Assembly: GCA_029216955.1 (NCBI GenBank)
Contig: JANAVB010009599.1
Location: 3,732,982 to 3,796,981, forward strand
Origin: Iris pallida
Taxonomy: Eukaryota; Streptophyta; Magnoliopsida; Asparagales; Iridaceae
Length of the DNA stretch: 64,000 nucleotides
Reading direction: 5' to 3'
The notes beneath the pieces were generated by a model. It did not search any database and was not told the DNA's origin. It was given only the letters and a program-made list of their open reading frames with translations. Shown here piece after piece: positions 11,549-23,539 of the stretch. Numbering within the stretch: position 1 is the stretch's first letter; each line of letters begins with the position of its first letter. The translations under genes and the position numbers were made by a program.

Positions 11549-12417
11549 GTTCGGCTTCTTGTCAGGCGTTCCTCTCAGAAATGGAGGAAACTTTCCAAGC
11601 CTCTTTTCCGACGACCTCCACCGAGGATGAGGAGATGGCCCAGGAAGTTGTCAGAGCTTTCTACTCCGTATTGAAAGTAAAACTTCCTGGCATCTTGAAT
11701 CGGAATACCGCCTTCGGCCCTGTAAAGGCTGTTGCAGAGTGCCAAGTGGCGACCTTCGAGAGCATAGCCGGCTATGAAGAGCGGGCCAACACTCTGAGGA
11801 AGGTCCTGAATGACCTGGAGGGTCAGGTGGCCAAGTTCTGATATATCAAACAGCGAAGCTCGACGTCAATGTTCCGTGCAGAGGACGACGCTCTGATGAC
11901 GACTCTTACGGAAGAGAAGGCTACCTTCCAGGCAAGGAAGGACGCCCTCGTTCAGGAGATTGGTGAGCTGGCTGACCAATATGGCCAGTTCAATGTTGCG
12001 AGTGAGGCCCGTGCTGCCTCGAAAAACAGATTGGCTGTGCAAATCACTGAGAAGCACAATCACATTGCACAGATCAGGAACGAGATTGCTCAGCTGGAAG
12101 CCGACTTGAGGGCGGCGACCTCTGAAAATGAGGAATACTTGTCTCAAGCTGCCATGACTGCCACCACTTCTGCCAAATTAAACGAACAGCTGGCAAAGTT
12201 GGAGGGGGAACATCAGAGTCTGATCCTCTTTGAAGACGAAGCCACTCGTCAAGAAGAAGCACGGCGCCGAGCTGCTGTGAAGTCTGAGGCCGAGATTGCA
12301 GCTCTGAGGGACAACATCAATCGCCTGTGCATTCCGTAGATTTTATAACTCTCTTTTTTGGCCGTTCACGGCTCTTGTACCTTTTTTTCCCGTCTTTTGA
12401 TAGACGCTTACGTATAA

Positions 12418-12423
12418 AATAAA
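12418..12423 (+). terminator. Poly(A) signal of the B antisense gene
   Basis: AATAAA lies 79 bp after the stop codon at 12339 in a T-rich 3' region. The A copy has AATAAA at 23308-23313 at a similar distance. Confidence 0.6.
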
Positions 12424-13014
12424 GAATCTTTTCGAAAATTAATGTGGTTTTGTGAAACATCGATGCTAGAGGTAATGTGGACGTAGCGAGGATATTTCTG
12501 GTGGGTATTCCACTGGAGAATTTTTGATGTGGACCTGTTATCCGTTTTATATTCGAATGATTCGAATATAGATAATAAGTTGAACGAAGCTGCTAGTAGA
12601 GATAATATGGACGTAATAGCAGAGGATGTTCTATATCTGACCAGAGGTAATATGGACGTGGAACGATATATAGCATTAGAGGGAAGTGGATAATTCAGAG
12701 GTAATAGGGACGTGATTATCCTTGATGAATGCTTTGCTCAGAGGTTATGTGGACGTAGCAAAACATAATCATTTCACTGGGGAAATAATTATCGGAAAAC
12801 AATTTAGAGGTAATATGGACGTGACTTGTTTTCGTCAAACCGAGTTTGGACAGAGTCAAACGGGAATGATTCCACTGGGGAAATATTTAGAGGACCTATT
12901 ATCCAGGGCATATTAAAGACTCTTGAAATACGGATAATAGTTTGATAATTTTTTTTGAATCATATAAACATCGCACTGTACATTTACATGACTGAACACA
13001 TGTGAACAAAAAGG
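12424..13014. repeat. Convergent spacer of B with repeated 18-bp motif and hairpins
   Basis: The spacer lies between the 3' ends of the antisense gene (plus strand) and of pol (minus strand). AGAGGTAATATGGACGTG or close variants occur about six times (near 12471, 12597, 12644, 12699, 12741, 12803). Two hairpin-type units start GGACCTATTATCC or GGACCTGTTATCC and end with GATAATAAG/GATAATAG (12531-12581 and 12892-12944). The same two motif types fill the spacers of A and D. No open frame of note. Confidence 0.65.
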
Positions 13015-14333
13015 TTACACATAGTATTTTTTCAGGAACTTGCCGTTGATAGGCATCATAAGCAAGTCACCATCAGGCTTGGTTAGCCGGTACGCACCGT
13101 TGGAATACACCGATTCTATGACGAAAGGATCTTTCCATTTAGGCTGGAATTTCCCTTTTGTTTTGTGCGTCATGACCATCGGTCTTCTCACTGCTAAGAC
13201 CAGATCACCGACTTGGAAGATCCTTTCCTTCACTTTTTTATTGAAGGCTCTGGAATGGCGTGCTTGGTATAGCTCAATGCGCTGCTGAGCTAGCAAGCAT
13301 TTTTCGTCTAGCACTTCGAGCTCCTAGAGTCGCAGACGATAGCTTTCTTCAGTAGTTAGCTCGCTGGCTAAGGCTACTCGAAGAGAAGGAATCTGGATTT
13401 CTAGGGGAAGAACTGCTTCGCTCCCATAAACCAGAGAAAATGGCGTACTGCCTGTTGGAGTCCGGACCGTTGTGCGATAAGTCCATAGACATTCACCGAG
13501 CTTCTCATTCCAATCGTGCTTGTTTGAAGACACAAACTTCTTGAGAAGTTTTATGATGGTTTTGTTGAAGGCTTCTGCTAGCCCGTTAGCCGCTGGGTTG
13601 TAGGCAGTAGAGGCTATGTTCTGGATTCGATTCTTATCGCAGAATCGATAGAACGCATGGCTTGTAAACTGTGGACCATTATCATAGATGATCCTGCGGG
13701 ATAGGCCGAAGCGGTAGATGACGTGATATTTGGTAAAACTGATCACGTTTGACGTCTTTACTTCGGTGAGCGGTATAGCTTCCGCCTATTTGGAGAAGTA
13801 ATCGGTTATGGCTAGGATGAACCGATGTCCTTTGGAGGATGGCGGACTGATTGGTCCTATGACGTCCATGTCCCAGGCTTCAAATGGCCAAGATGCTGCC
13901 GTCGAGTGTAGAAACTCCGAAGGTTGATGAATGAAATCGGCATGGAACTGACATGATCTGCACTTCTTTGCATATTCAACAGCATCTGCTATCATTGAGG
14001 GCTAGTAATAACCCATTCTTTTGAGGGATCTTATAATTTGGGGCCTGGTGATGTGCACCACAAACTCCATCGTGTGCCTCCCGGAGTGCATGTTTGGCTT
14101 CTGTGTCTGATAAGCATCGTAACAGTAGCCCGTCGTAAGAACGTCGGTACAACATCTTGGTAGCTGTGTCGTAGTAAAATCTGAGGGATCGCCTTTGGAT
14201 GGATACTGCTTCCTTCGGGTCCTCGGAGAGGATTCCATAGACAGCATAGTCTATGAAGGGAAATCTTCAGTCTTTGACATTGACGTTTGTTTTTACTACG
14301 TAACTGTGATGAATATGCAAGGCTGTGAAACAT
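13015..14333 (-). pseudogene. Integrase region of element B pol
   Basis: The integrase would insert the cDNA copy into the genome. Read on the minus strand, a CRSCQ zinc-binding remnant near 13940-13960 precedes the catalytic core. The core shows WDMDVIGPI (first Asp, about 13870), IIYDNGPQFTSHAF (second Asp, about 13680) and NGLAEAFNKTI (Glu, about 13575). The C-terminal part ends at PINGKFLKKYYV near 13020. Stops at about 13322 and 13786 (a Trp codon turned to TAG) and a frameshift near 14000 break the frame. The C-terminus has no chromodomain, as expected for Tat elements and unlike element C. Confidence 0.8.
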
Positions 14334-16206
14334 TTTTCACACAGAACAGTTCTCGACCAGATACTGTGATCGACTGCTGAGTATTGGTTGGAACGGTCAA
14401 TGAGGCAACGAGACCGGCTAGAGCATCTGCTTCTATATTCTGTAGTCGAGGCACGTGCTCGATGAAAAATCCAGCGAAAGTGGACGCCAGCTCGATTGTT
14501 GCTCTGTGGTAGGGGATGAGATCTTCATGATGAACTTCATAATCCCCTTGGACCTGACTAACTATTAGCTTGGAATCACCGTAAGCTTCTAGATAGTCAA
14601 CTCCCAGTTGCTTCACCAGTTGTAGGTCGATTAATAACGCATTATATTCGGCCACATTGTTGGTGCATGGTTCCACGAGAGAATATTCACGGTGTATGAC
14701 CAGATGATCAGGTGACACGAGCACGACACCTACTCCAGCCACGATGTTTCCTTTGGGCCCTGTTCTTGATGCGCCGTCAAAGAATATTCGCCAAATAGGG
14801 ATTTCTTCAGTTGCAGTATTAGACTCCACCACTTCATCGGGGATTTCGTCGTAGAGTTTGGACGACTCCGGCACCGGATGAGCAGCCAGGAAATCAGCTA
14901 ATGCTTGGCTTTTTACTGCCTTCTGAGGAACGAAGATCATATCATATGGAGTCAACAGCATTGCCCATGTAGCTAAACGGGAATTGAGAGAACCCAGTTT
15001 AGTCATGAGTATTCTGAGAGGATTGACTTTAGATATGATGTGGATAGTCTGTCCAGACACGTAGTGGCGTGTCTTTTGGATGGCAAATACTAGTGCAAGA
15101 CATTCCTTCTCCACAGGTGTGTATCTGTGCTCGGTACCCACCATTATGCGGCTGAGGTAGTAGATTGCCTGTTCATGGCCGCCTTCATTCTTTTGAGCTA
15201 ATAGGGCGCCAAAAGAATGGTCCATAGCGCGGACATATAGTAAGAAGGGCTTCCCCATTATTGGAGCTACCAATACTGGAGGGCTTGTAAGATACGCCTT
15301 GATATCGTCGAATGCGCGTTGACATTGTTCAGTCCAGACGAAAGATACGCCTTTCTTTATGAGCTGGGTGAACGATTGACACCTTCCAGAGAGTTTTGAA
15401 ATGAATCGTCTGATGTAGGCTAGCCTTCCTTGTAGTCTGTGTATCTCTTTGAGGTTTTTCGGAGGATGCATGTCGAGGATAGCCTTCACTTTCTCCAGGT
15501 CCAGAAGTATACCCTTTGAAGTGATGACGAAACCAAGAAACTTGCCACTGGAGACTCCCAGAAAAGACTTGGTTGGATTCATCTTGAGTTGGTGTGCACG
15601 CATTAGTTCGAACACCGTTCTCAAGTCTTGGAGGTAGTTGCCCTTGAGACGACTTTTGACTGCGATATCGTCTACGTAGCACTCCACAGTTTTGTGCAAA
15701 TGATCGTAAAAAATTGTGTTCATGGCTCGCTGGTATGTCGCCCCTGCATTCTTTAATCCGAAGAACATCATCGTATAGCAGTATACCCCAACGGTGTTCG
15801 AAAAGATGTGTGCTTCTCGTCGTCGGGGAACATCTTGATTTGGTTGTAGCCTGAGAACCCATCCATGAAGGACATCCGCTCGAAGCCGCAAGTATTGTCG
15901 ATCATTACATCAGTGATCGGTAGAGGGAACTCGTCCTTCGGGCTTGCAGAGTTCAAATCACGGTAGTCTAAACAGACTCGAACTCTACCGTTCTTTTTTA
16001 TGACTGGGACAATATTGGCAACCCAGTTTGGGTGTTGTTCTTCGCGAATGAACCCACTGGCAATGAGCTTCTTGACTTCATTCTCGATGGCTTCCATGAC
16101 GTCTAGTCGAAATCGTCGTTGTTGCTGCTTCACCGGATTAGCTTTAGACGAAATGTTTAGGCGGTGCATGGCGACTTTAGGGTCCAAGCCCGGCATGTCT
16201 TTATAG
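14334..16206 (-). pseudogene. Reverse transcriptase and double RNase H of element B pol
   Basis: Read on the minus strand, the reverse transcriptase begins near MPGLDPKVAMHRLNI (16196) and carries the catalytic CYVDD near 15670. RNase H 1 follows (YTPVEKECLALVFAIQ, about 15090-15130). A second RNase H-like domain begins IFFDGASRTG near 14760-14790 and continues with NNVAEYNALL and YGDSKLIVSQV. Two RNase H domains in a row are diagnostic of the Tat lineage (established knowledge). A frameshift near 15800-15850 splits the reverse transcriptase, which is otherwise well kept. The region joins the integrase to the left and the protease linker to the right. Confidence 0.85.
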
Positions 16207-18349
16207 CTCCATGCGAAGACGTCGATGTATTCTCTTATAAGTTATATAAGAGATTGGCATTCTTCGTCAGATAGAATTTTACTGATGAAGATTTGTTTGA
16301 AAGATGCTTCATCTCCTAGATTGACTTGGATGACTTCGTCTTCGGTAGGTGGTTCACGTTGTTCGAAGCGCAGCTCCCACCTGGTGTCCATCTTTTGAGC
16401 CTATTGTTCGAGTTCGATTGATTGGTCATCGTCTGCAATTTGGTCGACGAAAACCATGTTGACGGACAGAGTTGCTTTGAACATGTCGTCGATGCTGGAG
16501 TCTGAGTCCCAGAGGGAGGAATCAGAAGAATGAAAACAACGATCTGCTTCATCATCTGATCTTTCGGGAGTTGTTGGAGGAGAGACATAGTCCAAACCAA
16601 CACCGCTTCATTGATAGTAGTTCTCGGGTCTGCCGGGAGTAGCAAAGTGTCGTATTGGCAACCATCGTCCTCGACCATAATTTAGCCCTTCGTCGCTTTT
16701 GATGTCATATCCCATATTCTGGATGATATTCTTGGCCTGCCAACTATATCGAAAAAGTTGTATTTTCCCAGAGTCATAGTCAGCTTCTGTCTTGTGTTTG
16801 GGAGAAGTAGAGTCTAGAACAAACTTTTTCTCGCCAATTATACGACCGAAGATGATTAGCTCTTCATCTTTCTTTCTGGCTGGAACGATGAAGTAGAGGA
16901 TATCTTTAGGGTAAAATTTTTCTCGCAGGTGAGGTGTTGTGACCGGCATACAGAGGTATGGTCCTATGCCGTTCTCTAGAGCGTATATCATATCTATGTA
17001 GTGGTTTACAGATTGATAGACATCGGAGTAATTCAAAGATAAACCTTTACTAAGGAAATACGCAAGTTCATCTTCAGGGATAACATCATCCGTTGAAGAT
17101 ACATTATTATGAGTATTAATATACTCATTGAGAGGATCATCATCTGGAAGAGGAGCCACAGTCTTGGCCGAGTTCACCACGTAGGGTAATTCTTCAGGAT
17201 TGGGAGGACAGGCATTAGTAGGTTCCTTCCGGAGTGTCTTGCTGAGAGTGATGGTCAATGGTTTGACCTTGTTAGGGTTCTTATTTTTCATCCAGATTGT
17301 GAGAGGCTTCGGAGTACTTTTTGGAGTAGTACGTCCTTTGACTCGGACAATCAGGGGACTATCATTGGGGGATGGACTAGCTTCAGCTTCATTGTCAGCT
17401 TCATTGCCGTCATCCTTGGGGGGGGGTGAGATTGGTAAAGTACCGAATCTCCAAAGTAAGCTTCGATGCCCTTGAAAGGATTGACATCGGCAAACTTCAT
17501 CTTTACGACACCATCACTGTTGACGTACTTGAAGCACTGGGGAAGTATGGAAGGAACGATCATGTTCTCGTGTATCCATAGACGTTCCAACAAGACATTG
17601 TAGGATACGTTGGCATCGATCACATAGCAGGAAACCTCCGTTCGGAGATCACCGATCTGGCATTTGAGACGGATCTTGCCCAGCGGATGGCTTTTACTAG
17701 CATTGAAAGCCATGATGGTTGTGTTGGTTACGGATAGCTTGTGCAGAGGGATTCCCAGAATTTGAAGCAAACTTCTAGGAATGATGCTGAAGGAGGATCC
17801 TAGATCGATGTGCATGTGGTCCACCGTGATCGCCCCGATATACCCTGTATAGTACAGGAGTCTATCATGACGATTATTTTTTAGTACCATGTCCTCCTGT
17901 GAGAAGGTGCTGTTGGGCACCACTTCCATAGTACTGTGGCAGTAGGGACAGGAGGCAGGATCTTCAGCGGGGGCTTTGACTACGGCGAGGTAAGAGTCGG
18001 CATGTAGTAAAGCCTCACTTAAGGCCTTCCGTGTTTCTTTGGAGAGTCGTAATAGATCGAACAGAGACAACCTGGCAGGTGTATTGGCTAGCTGAGCCAG
18101 TATGTCAAAGTTGTAGGGCCGATCCATGCCTTCGGAAGCTGGCACCTTTAGAGATTTGTCAAACCGCGTCTCCTTTTTCTTAGATTTATCCGTGGTTTGA
18201 GGCTTGGACGGGTCGGCTTCTGAGCTTGTGGGGGCAGCAGGAGCTTGAGGATGTATTGCTTCTTCTTGTGCGGGATCGTACGTCCGAAGATAAGTCTTCT
18301 CTGACCATGTCTCGCCAGATAGAACCTCGTAGATGGGGGAGGATACCAT
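16207..18349 (-). pseudogene. Protease and protease-RT linker of element B
   Basis: Read on the minus strand, the aspartic protease shows HIDLGSSFSIIPRSLL (active-site D-L-G instead of the usual D-S/T-G) near 17800. The characteristic hydrophobic end SYNVLLERLWIHE lies near 17565-17610. A long poorly conserved linker (about 16600-17400) with basic segments such as LIVRVKGRTTP precedes the reverse transcriptase. Before it lies the usual sequence REPPTEDEV (about 16340). Several stops interrupt the region (e.g. near 16400 and 16600). Confidence 0.7.
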
Positions 18350-20460
18350 ATGGCATGACTTATATTTCTTGCCTCTTCTTGCTTTGGGAGGTGCTACCCC
18401 CTACGTCACTTCTTGGACAAGGTCTGGGTGGACCCACATGATCTCACCACGTTCAGTCGTGAGTGGCACCAAGGCTGAGTTGCGAGCTGGTGGTAGGTTG
18501 AAGACTTCCATTATCGCCTTGGAGATCGGGACCACGCCGTCTGGGACCTCTGTAGGAGGAAAGTTGCCAAACGGAAGAGAGATCATGTTAGCAGATACGA
18601 CCTTATCTTCAGCTTCGAGGTTGATCACTTGGCTGTCGATAAGCTATTGTATCTTCTTCTTCAGGAAGATGCAGTCCTTGGTGGAGTGATGTACGTACTG
18701 ATGATAGAGACAGTACTTGGGATCATTGAGTTGGCTCGCCTCTGCAGGACATCATGGTGGAGGTAATGTCAGCTTATTATCCTTCGTCAATGTGTGGAAG
18801 ATGGTAATGACATCATCTTGGTCAAAGGAGAAGGTCTCCTTAGGCTTGTCGGAAGCGCCCTAAGAATTCGAAGCTCCTTTGGTTGTGTCGACTTTCAGGA
18901 CTTCTTTCCCTGTACCCCCACGAACAGGGATAGTTTGAGGGTGCTTGCCCTTGTCTTCGAATTTGGGTATCTTCAACCCCAGTAGCTCCAAGTTAGGAAC
19001 GTCATTTTCAGCAGCATCAGCAGCCCCAATGAAAGCGGGCCATTTATCATACTTATGTATACCTAGACAAAACTTTACTGTAGGAAGGAAGTTTTGTCGA
19101 CAAGTATCCATAAGTTCTGAGTCTGGTATGCCGAAGGGCATCTTCAGTGCTAGCCGCCTGAAGCGTTCTATGAAGGCGATGACAGACTCGGTCCTCCTTT
19201 GCTTGGTCTCGATGAGAGTGGACATACTAACATACATGCCACTATCGTAAAACCTGTTGAGGAACAACCTCTCCAAGTCTTTGAATGAATTGATACACCC
19301 GTTAGGCAGACTGCAAAACCATTCGAAGGCTACCCCCTACAAGGTGGTAATAAACCACTTCGACAGGAACGGATCGTCTCTAGGCAAGTGCAGAGTCTGC
19401 GTGTTGAAGTACGTCTTGTGCTGACGAGGAGAAGTCAAACCGTCAAATGAGTTCAGCGTCAGCGACTTGTAGTTGGGAGGGCAAGTAGTGTTCTCCCACT
19501 CAGGGGGATACAGTTGAGATATCCCCATCTTCTGAAGCTCATCTTTGTACGAGATGGTGTCGAGGCGAGCGACCATGGAATCAATTGCATCCTGTTGATT
19601 GAGCAGGTGTTGGAAAATGGCTGCTGAACGGTTGTCAGGCGTTGTTGGCGAAGGACCACCCCCGACATTTACAAGATTTGGAGGAGGCACAACGGAATGG
19701 TACTCCTTTTGTACTAAAAAAGGGTTGTTGCTGTGAGACGGACTAGCGTGAGCCGAGACATTTTGTTGAGGTGGAGGAACAGCCCCAGCAGCTTGAACCG
19801 CCATGATACTGGTAAGCATATCGGTGATCTTGGCTAATGCTGTTTCAAGACCCTCTAGCCGTTTGCTAGTCTGGTCGCTAGCTTCTTCAGGTCTTTCTCC
19901 ATCCGTCATGTATGTAGATAACATGCGAGGATGAATAGAGGAAACAGTATAATTGGTGCTGATACTGTCTGTCTCTGAGTGGGCAAGTTCTTCGTCTTCA
20001 GGTAGAGGAGGTAGATAGTCGTCATCGGACTCGGAGAGATTATCGTCCTCTGGAAGGCTACCCCCAGTGTGGGGGTCATCTTCTTCAGACCCTGAGGGAA
20101 TACTACCCCCAGCTTGGGAATCTTCGTCGTCCATACGGAATCTTGCCTTTGATCGAGTGCCCATATAAACTCCTTCGGATGTGACAGCATGTTGGCCATC
20201 TGTTGGTAGACTTCTCCTTCTTCTTCTCGCGGAGCTAAGAGAAAAAGTTGGGTTCATAGTCCACCATCTTTGATTGGGGCTTCCGTAAGGGGGACCCCAG
20301 GAAGCCATGTTGGATGAAACACATAGTGGCTTCTCGTCGTCAGAGAAGTGCAGCCGCCAAAACACAGACTTTCTCTGAGGCACTCTTGTTACTTTAGAGC
20401 AACAATAGTTGATAACAATACTGGTGCACGGAAGTGCACTATGAATTGTTATGTTCTCCC
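18350..20460 (-). pseudogene. gag, central and C-terminal part, of element B
   Basis: Gag packages the element RNA in virus-like particles. Read on the minus strand it contains KSVFWRLHFSDDE (20340-20375), an acidic region, a helical segment and the capsid-like core. The core includes GVAFEWFCSLPNGCINSF (about 19285-19335), a signature also seen in the gag of A and G. A zinc-finger-like CLYHQYVHHSTKDC lies near 18670-18720. Stops at about 19335, 18860, 18740 and 18645 interrupt an otherwise continuous frame. Protease follows downstream. Confidence 0.75.
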
Positions 20461-21391
20461 TCGTTTTACTCTATCATTTATCATGTCGCACAAGTCAGCG
20501 GAAGGGAGTTTTGTCTTACAACCCATGTTGCATGCATCACCGAGCTTTGCATGCGGGTTCGTAAGGAGAGTAGGCACATCCAGACTTAGTTCATGTGCAG
20601 GGGCAACCCCCATACCTAAGTTCTGTGATGTCCTTGAAGACAGCCCCGTGATATACGCGTTGGGGCCTGTCTTTTTGCTGTGGGCACATAGGCCTTGGAG
20701 GCTGGGTTTGGGCACATGCTCTTTGACAGCATGTTTGAGTCGCCTTGATGTGGGCGCATAGTATGGATCCAGAGAGCCTGGGCACATAGCCTTGGGCGCT
20801 GACTCTGAGTGCTCAGCATGCTGAAGATAGAAGTGTTCTGGTTGGGCTATGCGCCCAAGCACTCCCTTCGACCCATGGATTTGGGCGTATGCTTGGTAGA
20901 GCAGCGCTGTTTTCTCCCAGTTTTGTCTCCCTCGTTCGTGAGCCTCGTCGGGTTTGGCCAGAGTGTCGCACATTCCGATTCTTGGCATCGTAGTGTTTTT
21001 CTCTGCCAAGTCTCGAGTGTTGAACACTCTGTTGTTGGTTGTGGAGGAAAGAACTCATTGGGCTAGTAGAGCCCGGAATGGTGTGAGCCTTCTCCGTTTG
21101 GGGGACTTCTGTGGCAGAGTCATGCGCCCATGTGACAGAGTCCTCTAGCTGCATATCCGCTATGACACTAGCAGGATATGTGCAGCGAGCCTTCGAAAGC
21201 CAAGTCTTGCGAGACTTGTTTGGCTTCGCTGATTTTGAGAGAGTAGAGCCATTCCTCGAGAGCATCTCTTCGAACGCCTGCTGATCGAACTTTACGATCA
21301 ACATCTTCTGAGTACTCCCCACTTTGTCGGTATCGGATTACGTCACCACCTTCTCGTCAGAGGAAAAGGTAGTCCCCAGCAGAGTCGCCAT
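20461..21391 (-). pseudogene. N-terminal gag/leader reading frame of element B, starting at the primer site
   Basis: On the minus strand an ATG at 21391-21389 overlaps the primer-binding site and opens a frame beginning MATLLGTTFSSDEK. It is stopped by one TAA within 20 codons, then is open as the 169-codon frame to 20813. Element G has the same start and the same MATLLGTTFSSDE peptide, so this start is probably real. The LTR motif TGGGCGCAT occurs inside the frame as Trp-Ala-His at about 20850 and 21125. The region between 20813 and 20460 is frameshifted but carries more copies of the motif. Confidence 0.55.
21371..21390 (-). promoter_or_regulatory. Primer-binding site of element B
   Basis: The minus strand reads TGGCGACTCTGCTGGGGACT, four bases from the LTR end. 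It matches the site of element G at 19 of 19 bases apart from one position, and resembles the tRNA-Arg type site I recall for Ogre/Tat elements. Confidence 0.8.
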
Positions 21392-21394
21392 TTT

Positions 21395-22178
21395 TGTGGA
21401 TACACACAAAAAAGAAGAAGAAAATGCTGTCTTTTCTTTTATTGGCGCAAGACACCACAAATCGAGTACGCCTGAGAGATCCTGTACTGAGGATCCCCGA
21501 GTACAAAAAAGAATTCTGGGGAATGAGACGATAGAGATCGAACGACAGTTGCTCCTTTACTCCGTTGACACTCCAATTACAAAAGTGGAAGAAAACCTAA
21601 GAAAATTGCTAACTCTCGGCTCACTGGCAAGAAGTGCAGCAATTTGGCTTTTGAAAATGCTCTCCGTTCTGTCTGTTGAAGAGGGATGAGGCCCCCCTTT
21701 TATAGTCGTTCTTGGGCTGGAACGATGTTATACGCCCACATGGGGAAACACGCTGGTTCCAATGTGGGCGCATAGTCCTACTTTGGGCGCATAGGATGTA
21801 GGCGCATATAGGCTGCAAAATCGTGGGTTGGTCGTAGCGTTGACGTGTCCGCATGCTTCGGTGCACGACTGCTCGTGGAGACTGACGTGGTCGTGCGCTT
21901 TGGTGCACGTTTTGATCGTGGCTTTGACTGAGTCAGGCTTGGGCGCATAGCCATGTCTCAGGCTATGCGCCCTCCTTTCGGGGGAGTTAGTCTTGGGCGC
22001 ATGAAACTTCACTGGCTGGGCGCATGAAGTTGTACTGACTGGGCGCATGAAACTTTACTGGCTGGGCGCATAAAGTTGTACTGACTGGGCGCATGGAGCT
22101 CCACTGACTGGGCGCATGGGGCTTCACTGACTTGGGCGCATGGGGCTTTATTTGCTGAAAATTTTTCATGCTTCTACA
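21395..22178 (-). repeat. 5' LTR of element B
   Basis: It aligns with 6622-7428 and has the same ends. A minus-strand TATAAAAG lies at 21697-21704, and the GGGCGCATGA array at 21992-22150. Gag-pol RNA would start here and run leftwards. Confidence 0.88.
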
Positions 22179-23214
22179 GCTACAGCAGGTGTTGATGTTG
22201 GTGGACCTTCTGGAGTGGGTCCTGATAAGGATAAGGCCCTTATGGTGGAGGAGGCTCATTCTACCCAGCCTACTTGGGGGACTATGACGGCTTATTCGAG
22301 GGATTTGGCTACAACAGTTCTGGGCGTTGATGTTGTTTTCCAAGAGATGGAGATTAGTTATGTTGAGACTCCAGGATCGGGGTCATCTTAGGAGGATTTG
22401 AGTCCTTTGTCAGGCCAAGATATGACACCCTCCTCAGATTTGGCTACCTTTCCAGTTCATACGGGGATCCCGACGGCTCCTCCCATGACGCCTCATGTAT
22501 TAGCCGATGTAGACAAATATGTGAAGTATATCGTCGAAGCTGTGTACAAGATGCTGGGGAGAGGGGTGTCTGCTGTATTGGAAGAAGGCGGAAGCTTCTC
22601 GGCTACGAAGGCAATGGCGATCCCGCACATCGAGTTGATCCGATCTCACCAAGGTCATGACCATATGACAGAGATCTTGGAGGCTTCTATTGCTGTGCTC
22701 GATCATCATCTCACTAAGCTTCGGAACATTCGGAGGAATGGTCTTTCCGCTTTGATAGAGGAAGAGAAGGGCAAGTTGTGGTCGAGGTTGAGTCGACCTA
22801 TATGGACACCATGGCTATCTGGGAACAAGAGCTTGCTGATGATGAGGCCAGGGAGCAGAGTTAACTTCGTCTATGGAAGAGAAGGCCAATCTGCGGGAAT
22901 CTCTGAGCGCTAGCATGGTGGATGTTGATACCAAAATTTGCCTTCTTTAGGAGCAGCAGGCTTATCTCCTGGCAAACTCTGGACGAGTGCAGGCCGAACA
23001 CGTCATGCTTACGAAAGAAGCGGCAAAGTTTACCCGTCATGTAGCCCTCTTGTTCCGTCAGAAGAAGGAATTGGATGACAAACATGCGGCTGACATCGCC
23101 TCTGAGGCTAGGGAAGTAATGCATCGTGAAGCTGAGCGTCGGGTCTTAGCGAGTATGGAGACCAGAGCCGAATCTTTGAAGTGCCGCGTTGATGAGCTGT
23201 CTACCGACCCTTAG
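22179..23214 (+). pseudogene. Antisense PMD/coiled-coil gene of element A, 3' part
   Basis: This is the continuation of the gene cut at 6621. It starts with the tail of the linker, then gives a helical domain (VDKYVKYIVEAVYKMLGRG, about 22510-22570) that is similar to the matching parts of B (near 11640) and D (near 37930). It ends in a charged coiled-coil tail (QAEHVMLTKEAAKF... to the stop at 23212-23214). A stop near 22389 and a frameshift near 22800-22990 break the frame. An AATAAA lies at 23308-23313. Confidence 0.65.
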
Positions 23215-23307
23215 TTTCTTCATTTCTGCTTTTTGTTTTGAGATGCAAATGTCTCTTTTTGTGTCTTTTCTATGCAAGATGTAGTCCTTTACTTTATCGG
23301 ATGAAGA

Positions 23308-23313
23308 AATAAA
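23308..23313 (+). terminator. Poly(A) signal of the A antisense gene
   Basis: AATAAA lies 94 bp downstream of the stop, in a T-rich region like that of B. Confidence 0.55.
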
Positions 23314-23491
23314 GAACTTTTGCTTTGTTCAACTTTTGTGATGAACTTGATTTTTGTGGACCTATTATCTTTTACGCACCTTGGTTTCTAGGTACAGATA
23401 ATAAGTTGAGAGAGGGAACCAGCATATTTACTCAGAGGCAACATAGACGTGGTAAATACGGGGTTAATGGTAGAATTTTCCTACTCAGTTA
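23314..23491. repeat. Convergent spacer of A, left part
   Basis: It contains one hairpin unit (GGACCTATTATC...AGATAATAAG, 23353-23406) and one degenerate AGAGGCAACATAGACGTG motif (about 23432). It stops abruptly at element C and continues at 30017. Confidence 0.6.
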
Positions 23492-23539
23492 TATCCTCTA
23501 CCTTTGTATTACAACGGAAAATCGAATCACAAACCTTGA

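Larger units (their letters stand above)
7873..12339 (+). pseudogene. Antisense PMD/coiled-coil gene of element B
   Basis: Exon 1 (7873-7972) starts M-S-P-K. Intron 1 is 7973-8293, phase 1. Exon 2 from 8294 encodes the plant mobile domain: GLALHEIQEVSKLPWG at 9135-9180, the region VPGGSGSIERI near 9580, and QFGYSQL near 10133. In-frame TAG at 8464 and tandem TAG at 8683-8688, a TGA near 9697, a TAG near 9885 and a frameshift before 10020 break it. The A copy reads glutamine where 8464 has TAG, so that stop fits a C-to-T change. The linker (10380-11475) is rich in acidic residues, serine and proline. After the intron at 11476-11548 comes a helical C-terminal part rich in Glu, Lys, Ala and Gln with one in-frame TGA at 11839. 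The gene ends at the TAG at 12337-12339. Likely one PMD-coiled-coil protein; its role is unknown. Confidence 0.75.
6622..22178 (-). mobile_element. Element B: complete but decayed Tat-lineage retrotransposon
   Basis: B is bounded by two LTRs (6622-7428 and 21395-22178) and by near-identical 5-bp duplications. Read on the minus strand the order is LTR, primer site, gag, protease, reverse transcriptase, RNase H, second RNase H, integrase, convergent spacer, antisense PMD/coiled-coil gene, polypurine tract, LTR. At 15.6 kb it is long, as is usual for Tat/Ogre-type elements. All reading frames contain stops or frameshifts, so it cannot move on its own. The two LTRs differ at roughly 20 positions in the first 300 aligned bases by eye, so it is not a very recent insertion. 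Confidence 0.88.
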
